Part shown: piece by piece, positions 45,873 through 54,289 of the stretch | Layout: every line of letters begins with the position of its first letter | Numbering within the stretch: position 1 is the first letter of the stretch | Assembly (NCBI GenBank): GCA_006212045.1 | Contig: PZPK01000005.1 | Span: 96,088-160,087 of the forward strand | DNA: 64,000 bases | Source: Oleiphilus sp. | GTDB taxonomy: Bacteria > Pseudomonadota > Gammaproteobacteria > Pseudomonadales > Oleiphilaceae | Direction: 5' to 3' | The notes under the pieces: generated by a model | Told to the model about the DNA's origin: nothing | Database searches by the model: none | Seen by the model: the letters and a program-made list of their open reading frames with translations, nothing else | Position numbers and translations under genes: made by a program

Positions 45873-47429
45873 TTAAAACGCGTATCGCAGCTTACCGCGC
45901 AGACGCACATCACCCTCATTCACCATATCGTTACTCTTTAAAGCGAGTCCGGCATGTAACTCGGTGGTGAATTGACCGAACAAGCGCCATTCGGAAGCCA
46001 AACCTGCCGACCAAATATCAAAATAACTTTCTTCTTCTGCTGCAGTGTCTTTTCGGCTCAGCGATGCGCCTTCGACAAATACCGAGGGATACCAGGCGTT
46101 CACCCAATCCACTTTGCTCGGGCTCCAATCCGGTGCGCGCAGGTGTGTACGGACGATCACGCCGTTGTCGCCGGATATCTGTGATTCGTAATAACCACGC
46201 ACTGAAGACACGCCACCTGCCGATATATCTTCGTTGCTGACCAGTGCTACCCCGGTCAACTGGCCCTTCAGACTGCCTTGCCACTGCCAGCCTCCACCGA
46301 AAGGTACCGAGCGCTGGTATTCCAATTTCAAGACAGCAAAATTGGGCTCAGCAAATTTGGTTTTGCCACCGAATTCCTCGTTATCATTAAACAGGCCACG
46401 AATACCAAAGGTAAGTGCCACAGAGAGAGTGTCATTCCAGTTTTCTGTACGTTTGAATGCGCTGTATTGCGCGGTTAGCGACAGGTAATCAATATCCTTT
46501 GGCCTTCCTTCAACCAACTCTTCAAAATCTTTGTAATCAGCGCCTATCACAAGGGTGTGCAAGCCATCGGAATCCTGAAAAAATGGCGTAATGAACCGCC
46601 CTCCGGCGATCACCCCGTTCCCCACCACCGAGATAGTGCCAAGATCGGACGGCGTACTTATCTGGGAATCGGATTTGATGGCGTAGAAAGCCAGTTTGTC
46701 TCCCTCCAGTCCCAAGGGGAAAATGTAGTTGGTGGCCAGCACTTCTATTTCTTCACGGTCTTCAGGAGTGGTCTGGTACTGTATTGACCAGCTATGATTC
46801 TTTTGCCAAAGGTTGGTGTAACCCAAATCAAATGCGAGGCGGGTCGGCGTCGTGGTGGCTGTATGGAAGTTGTTTACTTCTATGCCGCCCGTTACTGGCA
46901 GTTCATCCGCGACATTAAGCTCCAGGTCAACCGTATCCGCCGTAGGCCCCTGTTTCAGCAAGGGAATCACTTTGAGGTTTTGATTCAGGGCGTTGGCGTA
47001 CTTTATGTCTTCTTTCAGGCGTGGCAGATTGAGCACCCGCCCCTGATCTATAGATGGCAGGCTATGTCGCACCAGACTGGGCAGAAAATATTCTGCACCC
47101 GTTACCCGTATTCGACGCAAGCGCGTCTCGGTCACCTGAAGTTCAAACACGCCACCAACCACAGTTTGCGGCGGAATCTCCACATACACGGCCGGATAAC
47201 CAGCATCCTTATACAGCGATTGCAGCTGTGCAGCCGCCTGCTCTACATCCTCGAGCGTGCGCGCTACTCCCAGATAGGGCTTGAGTCGCTGTTGAATCAG
47301 CGCCTTGTCCAGCAAAGAGTTGCCCTTTACCCGATACTCCCAGATATCAATAAAGTTGACCGCTTCAGCTGGCAATGCGGCCAGCAGGAGAAAACCAAGA
47401 GCCATTAAACGGCGCGACAAATCAGACAT
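45873..47429 (-). CDS. ShlB/FhaC-family TPS outer-membrane transporter
   Basis: Using the ATG at 47429 (signal peptide MALGFLLLAALPAEA), the product is about 518 residues. A POTRA domain (YRVKGNSLLDKALIQQRLKP; SLYKDAGYPAVYVEIPPQTV) and a second POTRA-like region (IRVTGAEYFLPSLVRHSLPS) precede a 16-strand barrel with the VRGYYESQISGDNGV motif of the Omp85/TpsB plug loop. It exports the exoprotein encoded next. The 28 codons further upstream have no signal-peptide character and were excluded. A GTCATAT element and a TGACA/TGTCA inverted repeat lie about 70-95 bases upstream. Confidence 0.9.
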   Translation of the reverse strand: MSDLSRRLMALGFLLLAALPAEAVNFIDIWEYRVKGNSLLDKALIQQRLKPYLGVARTLEDVEQAAAQLQSLYKDAGYPAVYVEIPPQTVVGGVFELQVTETRLRRIRVTGAEYFLPSLVRHSLPSIDQGRVLNLPRLKEDIKYANALNQNLKVIPLLKQGPTADTVDLELNVADELPVTGGIEVNNFHTATTTPTRLAFDLGYTNLWQKNHSWSIQYQTTPEDREEIEVLATNYIFPLGLEGDKLAFYAIKSDSQISTPSDLGTISVVGNGVIAGGRFITPFFQDSDGLHTLVIGADYKDFEELVEGRPKDIDYLSLTAQYSAFKRTENWNDTLSVALTFGIRGLFNDNEEFGGKTKFAEPNFAVLKLEYQRSVPFGGGWQWQGSLKGQLTGVALVSNEDISAGGVSSVRGYYESQISGDNGVIVRTHLRAPDWSPSKVDWVNAWYPSVFVEGASLSRKDTAAEEESYFDIWSAGLASEWRLFGQFTTELHAGLALKSNDMVNEGDVRLRGKLRYAF

Positions 47430-47495
47430 GAAAAAATCAACTGCGTAATTAAAAATATGTGTCGGCGAGCAAGATAAGGCCATTTGATGAAAGCT

Positions 47496-47523
47496 ATATG
47501 ACAAAGCTGACATTCAAGTGTCA
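47496..47523 (-). promoter_or_regulatory. GTCATAT element and TGACA-N6-TGTCA inverted repeat
   Basis: GTCATAT (minus strand, 47496-47502) lies about 70 bases before the shlB ATG. TGACA (47508-47512) and TGTCA (47519-47523) form an adjacent inverted repeat. This sits between the terminator of the binding-protein gene and shlB, so shlB probably has its own regulated promoter. Confidence 0.35.
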
Positions 47524-47529
47524 TAGACG

Positions 47530-47559
47530 AAAAAAGGAGCACCCGAAGGCACTCCTTTT
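47530..47559 (-). terminator. Terminator of the PEP-CTERM/binding-protein operon
   Basis: On the minus strand GGAGUGCC-UUCG-GGUGCUCC forms an eight-pair stem, with two G-U pairs, around a UUCG tetraloop. A-residues precede it and six T follow. Because the G-U pairs exist only in the minus-strand RNA, the direction is clear. It lies about 25 bases after the stop at 47585. Confidence 0.88.
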
Positions 47560-47584
47560 CAAGACGTAAGCAAATCTAAGTTGC

Positions 47585-49111
47585 TTAGTTTTGCTGAGTC
47601 ACGTCAATACCTACAGCATTGTAGGTAGGTACGGCACAAGTACTAGGACCAGTCAAACCCTGGTTGAAAGGAATAACGGGCTGGCTTGCATTGAAGGGGA
47701 AAGATGGCTGCAGTGCACCCTGAGCGAAAGCCAAGGTACCCACGTTAGCCGCAACACCACCATCGAGAATCTCAGGCGTGTTGAATCCGCTAAGTGGACG
47801 ATCATCGTTGGAAGTAGACGCGTCATCAGTTTGCAGGCTGGTGTTAAAGGCAACAATATCGTTAATATTTTGAGCGATACGAACGAATTCGTCAGCCAGT
47901 ACATCCAGATCAGAACCCGCTGTGACAACATCTGTGCGCCACTGGATAGTCAGTGCTGCCCAGTTCTGGTACAAACCAGCCGCCACGTTTTCCAGAGTAG
48001 GTGTTACACCATCGATGGCTACGTACTTGAAGTTGTTACGATTAGTACGGCCTTCGTCCACTTTCTCCAGAGACTGGATACCGATTGCCCAACGACCATC
48101 AGCCGTTACGTTGGTCAAACACTTACCCATGTCGGAAGAACCCTTGTTCTTGTGAACGTGAGGACCTGCCAGAGGGAAAGGACCAATGGTAGGAACAGGG
48201 CTGTCATTCTCGATACCGTTGGAATCCGTAGCAGTCACCTTACCTACGAATGCAAAGTTGCCCGCACCACGATAGGCACAAGAGTTGGCCATATAGAATG
48301 CGTTGAACTGTGCCTGCGTGCCTGAACCAGGAGTACGCACACACACGTTCACCGCGCCATTGCTCAGACCAGCAGAAGCGTCAATAGCCACTCCGCCCAA
48401 ACCTTTCAGTTCAGACCAGTCTTTTACCTTACCTTCGAAGATGTTGGCGATCAGATCGGAAGACATGGAAGGCATGTCAGCCACATCATCAGAACCTACA
48501 GTCAGACCCTGAGCCGCTTGCAATGCATCACGCAGACCTGGTGAAACCACGATGCCGAAAGTCTGTGCGTTTACAGGCGAAACTGCCAAAGGAGCAGTCA
48601 AATCGACTGTTTTGGAGCCGTTGGCAGGAATAACAAAAAGCTCAGGCTCAACGTCAGATACACCAACATGCGTCTGCTTGGCTACTTTAGTATTCGGACA
48701 CTCGAACTCACCCGCGGTGGTTCCGGTGTTGGCCACAGTTTGTACACAGTTACCTGGAGCCATATCCAGAATATTAACAGTACCCGCAGTGGTAATTGGC
48801 GCTACACCAGTAGAAGAACCACCGTTTTCCTTGTGGAACAGTACATTCTTGTCAGTTGCGAACAAACCCGCGCTGGCAGGAACTGTACAGAACGTGGCAA
48901 CGGCTTCATCAGAACCGGCTACGTCGTTGTAGTTATCTTGTGTAGCAATATCACACAATGAAGAGATATACGTATTCACCTGCTTGTTAGCAGCAGTCGC
49001 ACCAGAAATTACCAATTCGATGTCAGGCGTTACTGTATTGATATCCAATGCAGCGGCTTGACCTGCTAACAAAGTTGCTGCGATAGATGCAGCCAATTTA
49101 GACATTTTCAT
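47585..49111 (-). CDS. PstS-fold periplasmic/secreted binding protein
   Basis: From the ATG at 49111, with GAGG nine bases upstream, the product is about 508 residues with a signal peptide (KLAASIAATLLAGQAAA). Features of the type 2 periplasmic-binding (PstS-like) fold are DIELVISGATAANKQVNTYI, VLFHKENGGSSTGVAPI and SSDLIANIFEGKVKDWSELKG, followed by NVCVRTPGSGTQAQFNAFY. The GSGT phosphate-loop-like sequence is suggestive of anion binding. Several cysteines could form disulfides. There is no membrane anchor, PEP-CTERM tail or adjacent ABC transporter, so it is not an ordinary phosphate importer subunit. It is 24 bases after the PEP-CTERM gene and ends at a strong terminator. Confidence 0.65.
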   Translation of the reverse strand: MKMSKLAASIAATLLAGQAAALDINTVTPDIELVISGATAANKQVNTYISSLCDIATQDNYNDVAGSDEAVATFCTVPASAGLFATDKNVLFHKENGGSSTGVAPITTAGTVNILDMAPGNCVQTVANTGTTAGEFECPNTKVAKQTHVGVSDVEPELFVIPANGSKTVDLTAPLAVSPVNAQTFGIVVSPGLRDALQAAQGLTVGSDDVADMPSMSSDLIANIFEGKVKDWSELKGLGGVAIDASAGLSNGAVNVCVRTPGSGTQAQFNAFYMANSCAYRGAGNFAFVGKVTATDSNGIENDSPVPTIGPFPLAGPHVHKNKGSSDMGKCLTNVTADGRWAIGIQSLEKVDEGRTNRNNFKYVAIDGVTPTLENVAAGLYQNWAALTIQWRTDVVTAGSDLDVLADEFVRIAQNINDIVAFNTSLQTDDASTSNDDRPLSGFNTPEILDGGVAANVGTLAFAQGALQPSFPFNASQPVIPFNQGLTGPSTCAVPTYNAVGIDVTQQN

Positions 49112-49135
49112 TTTTACAATCCTCAAAATTTTGAA

Positions 49136-49936
49136 TTAAGCTTTCTTGCGACGTGCGATACCGGCCAAACCAACCAGACCAGAAGCGAACATCCATACAG
49201 CAGCAGGCACAGGTACTGCAGCCACAGAACCGTAGTTCAATTGACCAGAGCTCAGATCAAGCGACCATTGCGCAGCGGATTGCAGCGTGTCACCACCGGT
49301 GAAGTTTGCGTTTGGTTGGAAAGCAAAGGCATACAAAGAGCTGTTCGCGTCAGTAGCAGAATCTACTACGCCGAAGTTACCGCTCAGACCCGCTGCAGTA
49401 GTACCCCAGCGCGAATCCGCACCCGCGTAGTCCTGTTGACCACTCAGCAGCACAGTTGGATCAGCTGCGTTAGAGGTTGCAGAGAAAGAACCATTGGTGT
49501 TCAGCTGGTTCTCGTAAACAGCCATGCTGTTGAAGAACGTACCCATCGTAGCGAATGCGTGCGTGCCGGTAGGCGTTGCTGTTTGTGTCAGGTAGAAGGA
49601 ATAATCCTTAGGATCCAGAGTTGAGAACAGGTCAGCCTGGTTGTTGTTGGAACCACCTACGTTCCACATCAGGTCGCTTGCCGCGGCAGCGCCACCAACG
49701 AAAGCCAGACCATCGCTATCCAAAGAGAAAGAGGAACCCACAGTCAAACCCAGCGCTTCATCAGTGTAGACACCAAGATCCTGAGTAAAAGAAGTGAAGT
49801 TTGATTTGTTCCAGACTGTCAGCACCAGCTCACCATTGGTGTTTGGTGTGTTCAACGAACCTGATTCCCATGCTGCGTTGGCAGAAGCCGCTGCTGCCGA
49901 AACAGCCAAAGCCAGACCAATTTTTTTAAAGTTCAT
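49136..49936 (-). CDS. PEP-CTERM-like surface protein
   Basis: The ATG at 49936, with AGGAGAG upstream, starts a clean signal peptide (FKKIGLALAVSAAAASANA); a longer frame upstream is not signal-like. The 266-residue product is rich in Ser, Asn, Gly and Ala. It ends VPVPAAVWMFASGLVGLAGI followed by ARRKKA, the VPxPAAVWLFGSGLLGL-type variant of the exosortase sorting signal. It is very probably cleaved by an exosortase such as XrtA at 7383-8960. It heads a two-gene operon with the PstS-fold protein. A GTCATAT element lies about 205 bases upstream of the start. Confidence 0.8.
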   Translation of the reverse strand: MNFKKIGLALAVSAAAASANAAWESGSLNTPNTNGELVLTVWNKSNFTSFTQDLGVYTDEALGLTVGSSFSLDSDGLAFVGGAAAASDLMWNVGGSNNNQADLFSTLDPKDYSFYLTQTATPTGTHAFATMGTFFNSMAVYENQLNTNGSFSATSNAADPTVLLSGQQDYAGADSRWGTTAAGLSGNFGVVDSATDANSSLYAFAFQPNANFTGGDTLQSAAQWSLDLSSGQLNYGSVAAVPVPAAVWMFASGLVGLAGIARRKKA

Positions 49937-50506
49937 TTTCGAAGCTCTCCTAGTTAAGTTGTTTGCACGTTTCAATGCAGTTACGTTCATGAGCCTTCGC
50001 GCAGTCTCCTTACCCGCTAAAGCCGACAAACAAACCCGGCCCGAAGCTATTGCTTTTGATATTGGTGTTGTTCGCAACAGTCTCGGCATTCCAAGTTGGG
50101 CTCATGCTAGAGAGCATTTCTTACAGTTTGGTTATAAATATATGACTCAATATGAATTCTTTGTTACAAACGGACACATTCCGTGACAAACAGGAGAACC
50201 GTCAATCATGAAATAAAACGAAGCTTGGGAAGCGGTTGAATCAGGGAAAAGCCTTGAGAGATACGGACAAACAACCTGACCAGAACGCGGCTGACTTTAA
50301 TGTCTTCAAAGAATCAATGCGCCTTTCAGTTCGCGCAGAAAGCAAAGGAACTAGATCTGGGTTCCCTTAAATTTTAGTGACCTGCTTCGCTTTTTACCGA
50401 AACGCTAGAAAGCAGTGCATACTTTATCTGTCGGTTTCATTTAAATGACATATTCACTCCGCATGCTGTTCGCTGTTTTACTATCGGCCACCAAGGAGTG
50501 TTCAAC
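49937..50506. other. Divergent intergenic region
   Basis: About 570 bases lie between divergent starts. It carries a GTCATAT element (minus strand, 50140-50146), CGGA..TCCG near 50169-50183, and a perfect 12-base palindrome TCATTTAAATGA at 50437-50448, about 60 bases before the plus-strand lipoprotein gene. No gene was seen. Confidence 0.5.
50140..50146 (-). promoter_or_regulatory. GTCATAT element upstream of the PEP-CTERM gene
   Basis: GTCATAT on the minus strand sits within an AT-rich stretch about 205 bases before the ATG at 49936. It shares the core with the motifs upstream of prsT, the Wza-like gene and shlB. Confidence 0.25.
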
Positions 50507-51949
50507 ATGCACATTCGCTGTCTGTTACTGGTTTCTGTATTTATACTAAGTGCCTGCGAGGGCAGCTCATCCGGCGCTTCCGGTAAATCGGGCTCAAAAG
50601 TAGGTACTGATACAGTACAAACCGGAAACTTTGAACACTTGCGCATTCAAGGCCTCGGCTATCGCACAGTCAGTCAACAAGGCATTACGGATGAACAGGG
50701 AAGCTTCCGTTTTAGTGCCGGAGAAGAAATTACTTTTTATCTTGGTAATCAACAAATCGCAACGGTTGAGGCCAATACGCGCATCGCCCTTATCGAGCAC
50801 CTGGCACCCGCCATGCCCGACAACGCCGGCGCAATTCTGGCCGAGGTCAATAGCCTGGAAACCAGTGAATTCGATACCCTGATAAACGTCCTGCATGCTC
50901 TTTTACGCCTGGATGAAGCAGAACATAACAACGCGCTCATCGTACTGCCTAACGATTTAACGATTACTGAAAACCTGCTGGAAGCTTTGCCTACCCCGAT
51001 GCAGAACTTTACGGACCTCGATGCCATCGCAGCGCTAATCCGTACGCAAGGCAATAGCCTGACACTAAGCTATCTGGACGTGATAATGTGGCTCTATCAG
51101 CTGCTGCAGAAAGACATAGCAAGCGAGCGAACCGAACAGGTGAATATCAGCGCAGCCGATGGTTCACTTACCATCACCGAATACCGGCACAACAATACCG
51201 GTCTGATAAATCGCTCTGTGCGCTATCCCGAAAACAATCCGACCGATACGCTCGTCACTGATTTTTTCTGGAATGGGATGCAGCAGATACAGAAAATCGA
51301 GACCGCCGGGAATATCACTGAATTTACCTACGATGCAGAAGGAAATCCGATCGAAATAACCCATGACAGCGATGGCTCATCCAGCCGTGACATCTACACA
51401 TATAGTGAGGATGGCCGCCTGCTGACCCGCCGTCTGGATACAAACGGACTCACCACGCTGGAACGTTATACCTACAGTACCGAGCCGCATTATCAACAAG
51501 TAGACTTTTATTCTCCCTATATAGAAGGTTCGGATGCACCCACCCGTTCAGAGCGCCACTACTTTGATGACCGGGAGTTGCTCACACGCAAGGAATCAGA
51601 CCCGACCGGGGCCGGAAACTACAATGCGCATATCGACTACGAATATGATGCATTTCATCGCCTGATAAACATTAAACAGGAACACCTGGAGGAGAGCCGT
51701 CAGTACAATGACATCGGCTTGTTGGCTGCTAAAGCCTACCGCAGCCCGAATATGCCGCAGCTGCTTAGCCAAACGCTTTACCACTATGACGATGAAGGTC
51801 GTCTGGTCTCAGTCACTCAGCAACAGTATGACCAGAGCGGTACATTGACCCGAGAAACACAGAGCCACTACAGCTATTTCGGTACTCTACTGGAAAACGG
51901 TCTATACAATCTCCTGCATCGCCCTGAGAGCATGTTACCAACCCGCTAG
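50507..51949 (+). CDS. Lipoprotein with YD/RHS-type repeats
   Basis: The 480-residue lipoprotein has LLLVSVFILSACEGSS (Cys at about 17). The ATG at 50507 was chosen because AAGGAG sits eight bases before it. Residues about 40-200 form an unrecognised N-terminal domain (YRTVSQQGITDEQGSFRF; EITFYLGNQQIATVEANTRI), resembling lipoproteins whose Ig-like start is followed by helical content. From about 230 onward are YD-type repeats (YDAEGNPIEITHDSDG; YSEDGRLLTRRLDTNG; YDDEGRLVSVTQQQYDQSG), as in RHS proteins. It lacks the RHS core-associated domain and any toxin tail. It is probably an outer-membrane surface protein; its role is unknown. Confidence 0.75.
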   Translation: MHIRCLLLVSVFILSACEGSSSGASGKSGSKVGTDTVQTGNFEHLRIQGLGYRTVSQQGITDEQGSFRFSAGEEITFYLGNQQIATVEANTRIALIEHLAPAMPDNAGAILAEVNSLETSEFDTLINVLHALLRLDEAEHNNALIVLPNDLTITENLLEALPTPMQNFTDLDAIAALIRTQGNSLTLSYLDVIMWLYQLLQKDIASERTEQVNISAADGSLTITEYRHNNTGLINRSVRYPENNPTDTLVTDFFWNGMQQIQKIETAGNITEFTYDAEGNPIEITHDSDGSSSRDIYTYSEDGRLLTRRLDTNGLTTLERYTYSTEPHYQQVDFYSPYIEGSDAPTRSERHYFDDRELLTRKESDPTGAGNYNAHIDYEYDAFHRLINIKQEHLEESRQYNDIGLLAAKAYRSPNMPQLLSQTLYHYDDEGRLVSVTQQQYDQSGTLTRETQSHYSYFGTLLENGLYNLLHRPESMLPTR

Positions 51950-52051
51950 CCTTGTCTTGGCAAATGTGCCGAACTTGCAATATCAAATCGGATAGTGGGC
52001 TAAGCTAGTCCACCTCTGCAAAAACGACGGCCCTCACAAACAGCCTGTAAA

Positions 52052-52081
52052 AAAAGAGAGGTCTTTACAGGCCTCTCTTTT
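52052..52081. terminator. Bidirectional terminator
   Basis: AAAAGAGAGG (52052-52061) and CCTCTCTTTT (52072-52081) form a ten-base stem with A and T runs on both sides. It lies between the convergent YD-repeat lipoprotein and MscS genes and can serve both. Confidence 0.88.
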
Positions 52082-52126
52082 CAATGGGACAAGTGCAGTT
52101 TATCTGCACAAGATCAATAAATGAAC

Positions 52127-52975
52127 TTACGCTACCTTGTGCAAATGCACATCCTGCTGGGGGTATGGGATTGACAGCCCTTTCGCATCAAACTCTTTTT
52201 TCACATTCTCATGCATGTCGAAATACACGCCCCAATAGTCTGGTGTGTTGACCCATACCCTCACCGTAAAGTTTACGGAGCTGTCGGCGAGCTCGGACAA
52301 GACAACCATCGACGCCGGATCTTTCAGGATTCGTTCATCCTTGATGATCAACTCGTTTAGCAATGACTTGGCCATATCGATATCATCGTCGTAGCCGATG
52401 CCAAACACAAAATCGACCCGGCGTGTGTCTTCCTGATTAATGTTCACCATGCTGCTGCTCGACAGCGCGCCATTCGGAATAATCACAATGCGATTGTCCG
52501 CCGTCTTGAGAATCGTATTGAAGATCTGGATTTCCTTGACCGTAGCGATGTAACCCTGCGCTTCAAGAAGGTCACCTACTTTAAAAGGCTTGAACAACAG
52601 AATCAGAACACCACCGGCGAAATTGGCCAGACTGCCTTGCAGTGCCAAACCAATAGCCAGGCCAGCCGCACCCAGAACAGCGATAAAGGAAGTGGTCTCG
52701 ATACCGATCATTGAGGCAACCGAGATCAGTAACACGGCTTTCAGAATGACGGATACAACACTGGAACCAAACTGGCCAAGCGTCGCGTCCACTTTGGTCG
52801 TCAGATTGGTATTCAATCCTCTGACCACCTTGTTGATCAGCCACAAGCCGATAATGAGAGTGATGATGGCCAATACCAGCTTGGGGCCGTAGGTCATGAC
52901 CATTGTGTAGGCCGTTTGCAGCAGCTCTTGCAGCTGCTCGTTGCTTTGCTCAATATTCTGATTAAGATTTTCCAT
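52127..52975 (-). CDS. MscS-family small-conductance mechanosensitive channel
   Basis: The product is 282 residues from the ATG at 52975, which has AGGA upstream; an upstream TTG is weaker. It has three N-terminal helices with the Gly/Ala-rich pore helix (VLGAAGLAIGLALQGSLANF, then AGGVLILLFKPFKVGD). A beta domain (IVIIPNGALSSSSMVNINQ) and a cytoplasmic C-terminal domain complete the MscS fold. Size matches E. coli MscS (286). It releases solutes during osmotic downshock. It appears to be transcribed alone. Confidence 0.93.
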   Translation of the reverse strand: MENLNQNIEQSNEQLQELLQTAYTMVMTYGPKLVLAIITLIIGLWLINKVVRGLNTNLTTKVDATLGQFGSSVVSVILKAVLLISVASMIGIETTSFIAVLGAAGLAIGLALQGSLANFAGGVLILLFKPFKVGDLLEAQGYIATVKEIQIFNTILKTADNRIVIIPNGALSSSSMVNINQEDTRRVDFVFGIGYDDDIDMAKSLLNELIIKDERILKDPASMVVLSELADSSVNFTVRVWVNTPDYWGVYFDMHENVKKEFDAKGLSIPYPQQDVHLHKVA

Positions 52976-53119
52976 GCTAATTTCCTGCTTGATATCCAAA
53001 TTACCTTAATAAAAAAAGCCCTTGTCCAATACTTCTGTACAACCCCGATCGATACAACAACTCAGGCCCGACCGATACAACCTGACCAACCTGGCCAAGG
53101 GCAAAAACGAAACTACGTG

Positions 53120-54229
53120 TTACTTGACGACCGGTTTGCTTGCTTCACCTTCGACGACAGCAACAACGCGACGGTTTTCGGCACGGCCCTCGGCACTGCC
53201 ATTGTCAGCAATCGGTTTTTCTTCTCCGTAACCAATGGCTTTCACGCGCTTGGCCTCAACCCCATACTCTTTGATCAGTGCTGCCCGAACGGCGTCAGCA
53301 CGTTTCTGTGAAAGAGACTTGTTATAGGCCGCCCGTCCGCGATCATCGGTATGTCCTTCGACTGTTACTGAGGTTTTGTCGAATTGCTGCATAAAATCAG
53401 CGACGCGCTTGATCTCGGGCAGACTTTCCGCAGTGATCTCTGCGCTGTTGGTTGGAAATTTCACATTGAGCTTGATCGATACCTTTTCGCTCAGCAGCAT
53501 TGGGCAGCCATTAGCATCGACCTTGTAGGCTTTGTCGGTATCTGCACACTGATCCATTGAATCGAAGACACCATCACCATCACTGTCTTTCTGAGGCACT
53601 TTGGGTACCACTTTTTTCACTGGCTCTGGCGCCGTCTCTTTCACGACAGGTTTCGCTTCAATCACCGGCTGTGCCGCCATCACTTTTTCAGCCACCACCG
53701 GTTTGGAAGCGCTCCGCCCGAATGCATAGCCAATGGCAATTCTTACTGCAGCATCCGTCAGCTCATTGTCGAGACTGTTCATGCCCAGCAATTCTGCACG
53801 TACCATCAGGTTGTTGTCGTAGTATTTCTTTACGCCAGCCCCCAAATACGCGAGTGTCTCATCCTGGGATTGACCGCCACTGCTTTCCAGTTCCAAATGC
53901 CCGGCACCCAATGACAAGAAAGGGCGCAGAGACTCTTCTGCATCCGCGAAGTGATACAAACCACCCAGGGAATAGCGCTCGGTTTCAAGTTCTGCATTGC
54001 CGCCTTCAATGTCGGCATCGGCTGCGGAAAGCCAGGCTTCAAAGGACAGCGCCTCGCTCACCGGCAGTTCTGCGCCCAGATCAAAGCCCGTGGCATTATC
54101 GAGATTACGTTCGCTGTCCCAAAAATAGTGGGAAGCACCAAGATACACTTCCAGATCCGATTGCTGATCGGCATTCACACCAGTATTCAGCGCAGTCCCC
54201 AGACATGCGGCAATCATAATTTTCTTCAT
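53120..54229 (-). CDS. OmpA-family outer-membrane protein with TSP3-type repeat
   Basis: The 369-residue protein has a signal peptide (KIMIAACLGTALNTGVNA) and an eight-stranded barrel at about 21-180. A basic/proline linker follows, then a calcium-binding thrombospondin type 3-like repeat (DSDGDGVFDSMDQCADTD) and the OmpA peptidoglycan-binding domain (VEGHTDDRGRAAYNKSLSQK; ALIKEYGVEAKRVKAIGYGE). It tethers the outer membrane to peptidoglycan. The small protein gene at 54290-54460 lies 60 bases upstream on the same strand. Confidence 0.92.
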   Translation of the reverse strand: MKKIMIAACLGTALNTGVNADQQSDLEVYLGASHYFWDSERNLDNATGFDLGAELPVSEALSFEAWLSAADADIEGGNAELETERYSLGGLYHFADAEESLRPFLSLGAGHLELESSGGQSQDETLAYLGAGVKKYYDNNLMVRAELLGMNSLDNELTDAAVRIAIGYAFGRSASKPVVAEKVMAAQPVIEAKPVVKETAPEPVKKVVPKVPQKDSDGDGVFDSMDQCADTDKAYKVDANGCPMLLSEKVSIKLNVKFPTNSAEITAESLPEIKRVADFMQQFDKTSVTVEGHTDDRGRAAYNKSLSQKRADAVRAALIKEYGVEAKRVKAIGYGEEKPIADNGSAEGRAENRRVVAVVEGEASKPVVK

Positions 54230-54289
54230 CAGGTATAACTCCTTGTTAATTTGAATAGATGTTTAAACTTTTCTCTGCGCTCAGGTCCG

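Noticed and set aside
34575..47429. Contact-dependent inhibition (CdiA/CdiB) system
   Set aside because: The exoprotein ends in a DUF3739-type conserved region, not a VENN-linked toxin, and no small immunity gene follows; the next gene is the ExbB fusion.
47585..49111. Phosphate ABC transporter subunit PstS
   Set aside because: No permease or ATPase genes are near. The fold resembles PstS, but the context (PEP-CTERM and TPS genes) points elsewhere.
49937..50089. Upstream extension of the PEP-CTERM gene
   Set aside because: The extension has no signal-peptide character, while the ATG at 49936 is preceded by AGGAGAG and starts a clean signal peptide.
50507..51949. RHS polymorphic toxin
   Set aside because: It has only a few YD repeats, a lipid anchor, no core-associated domain, no variable tail and no immunity gene.
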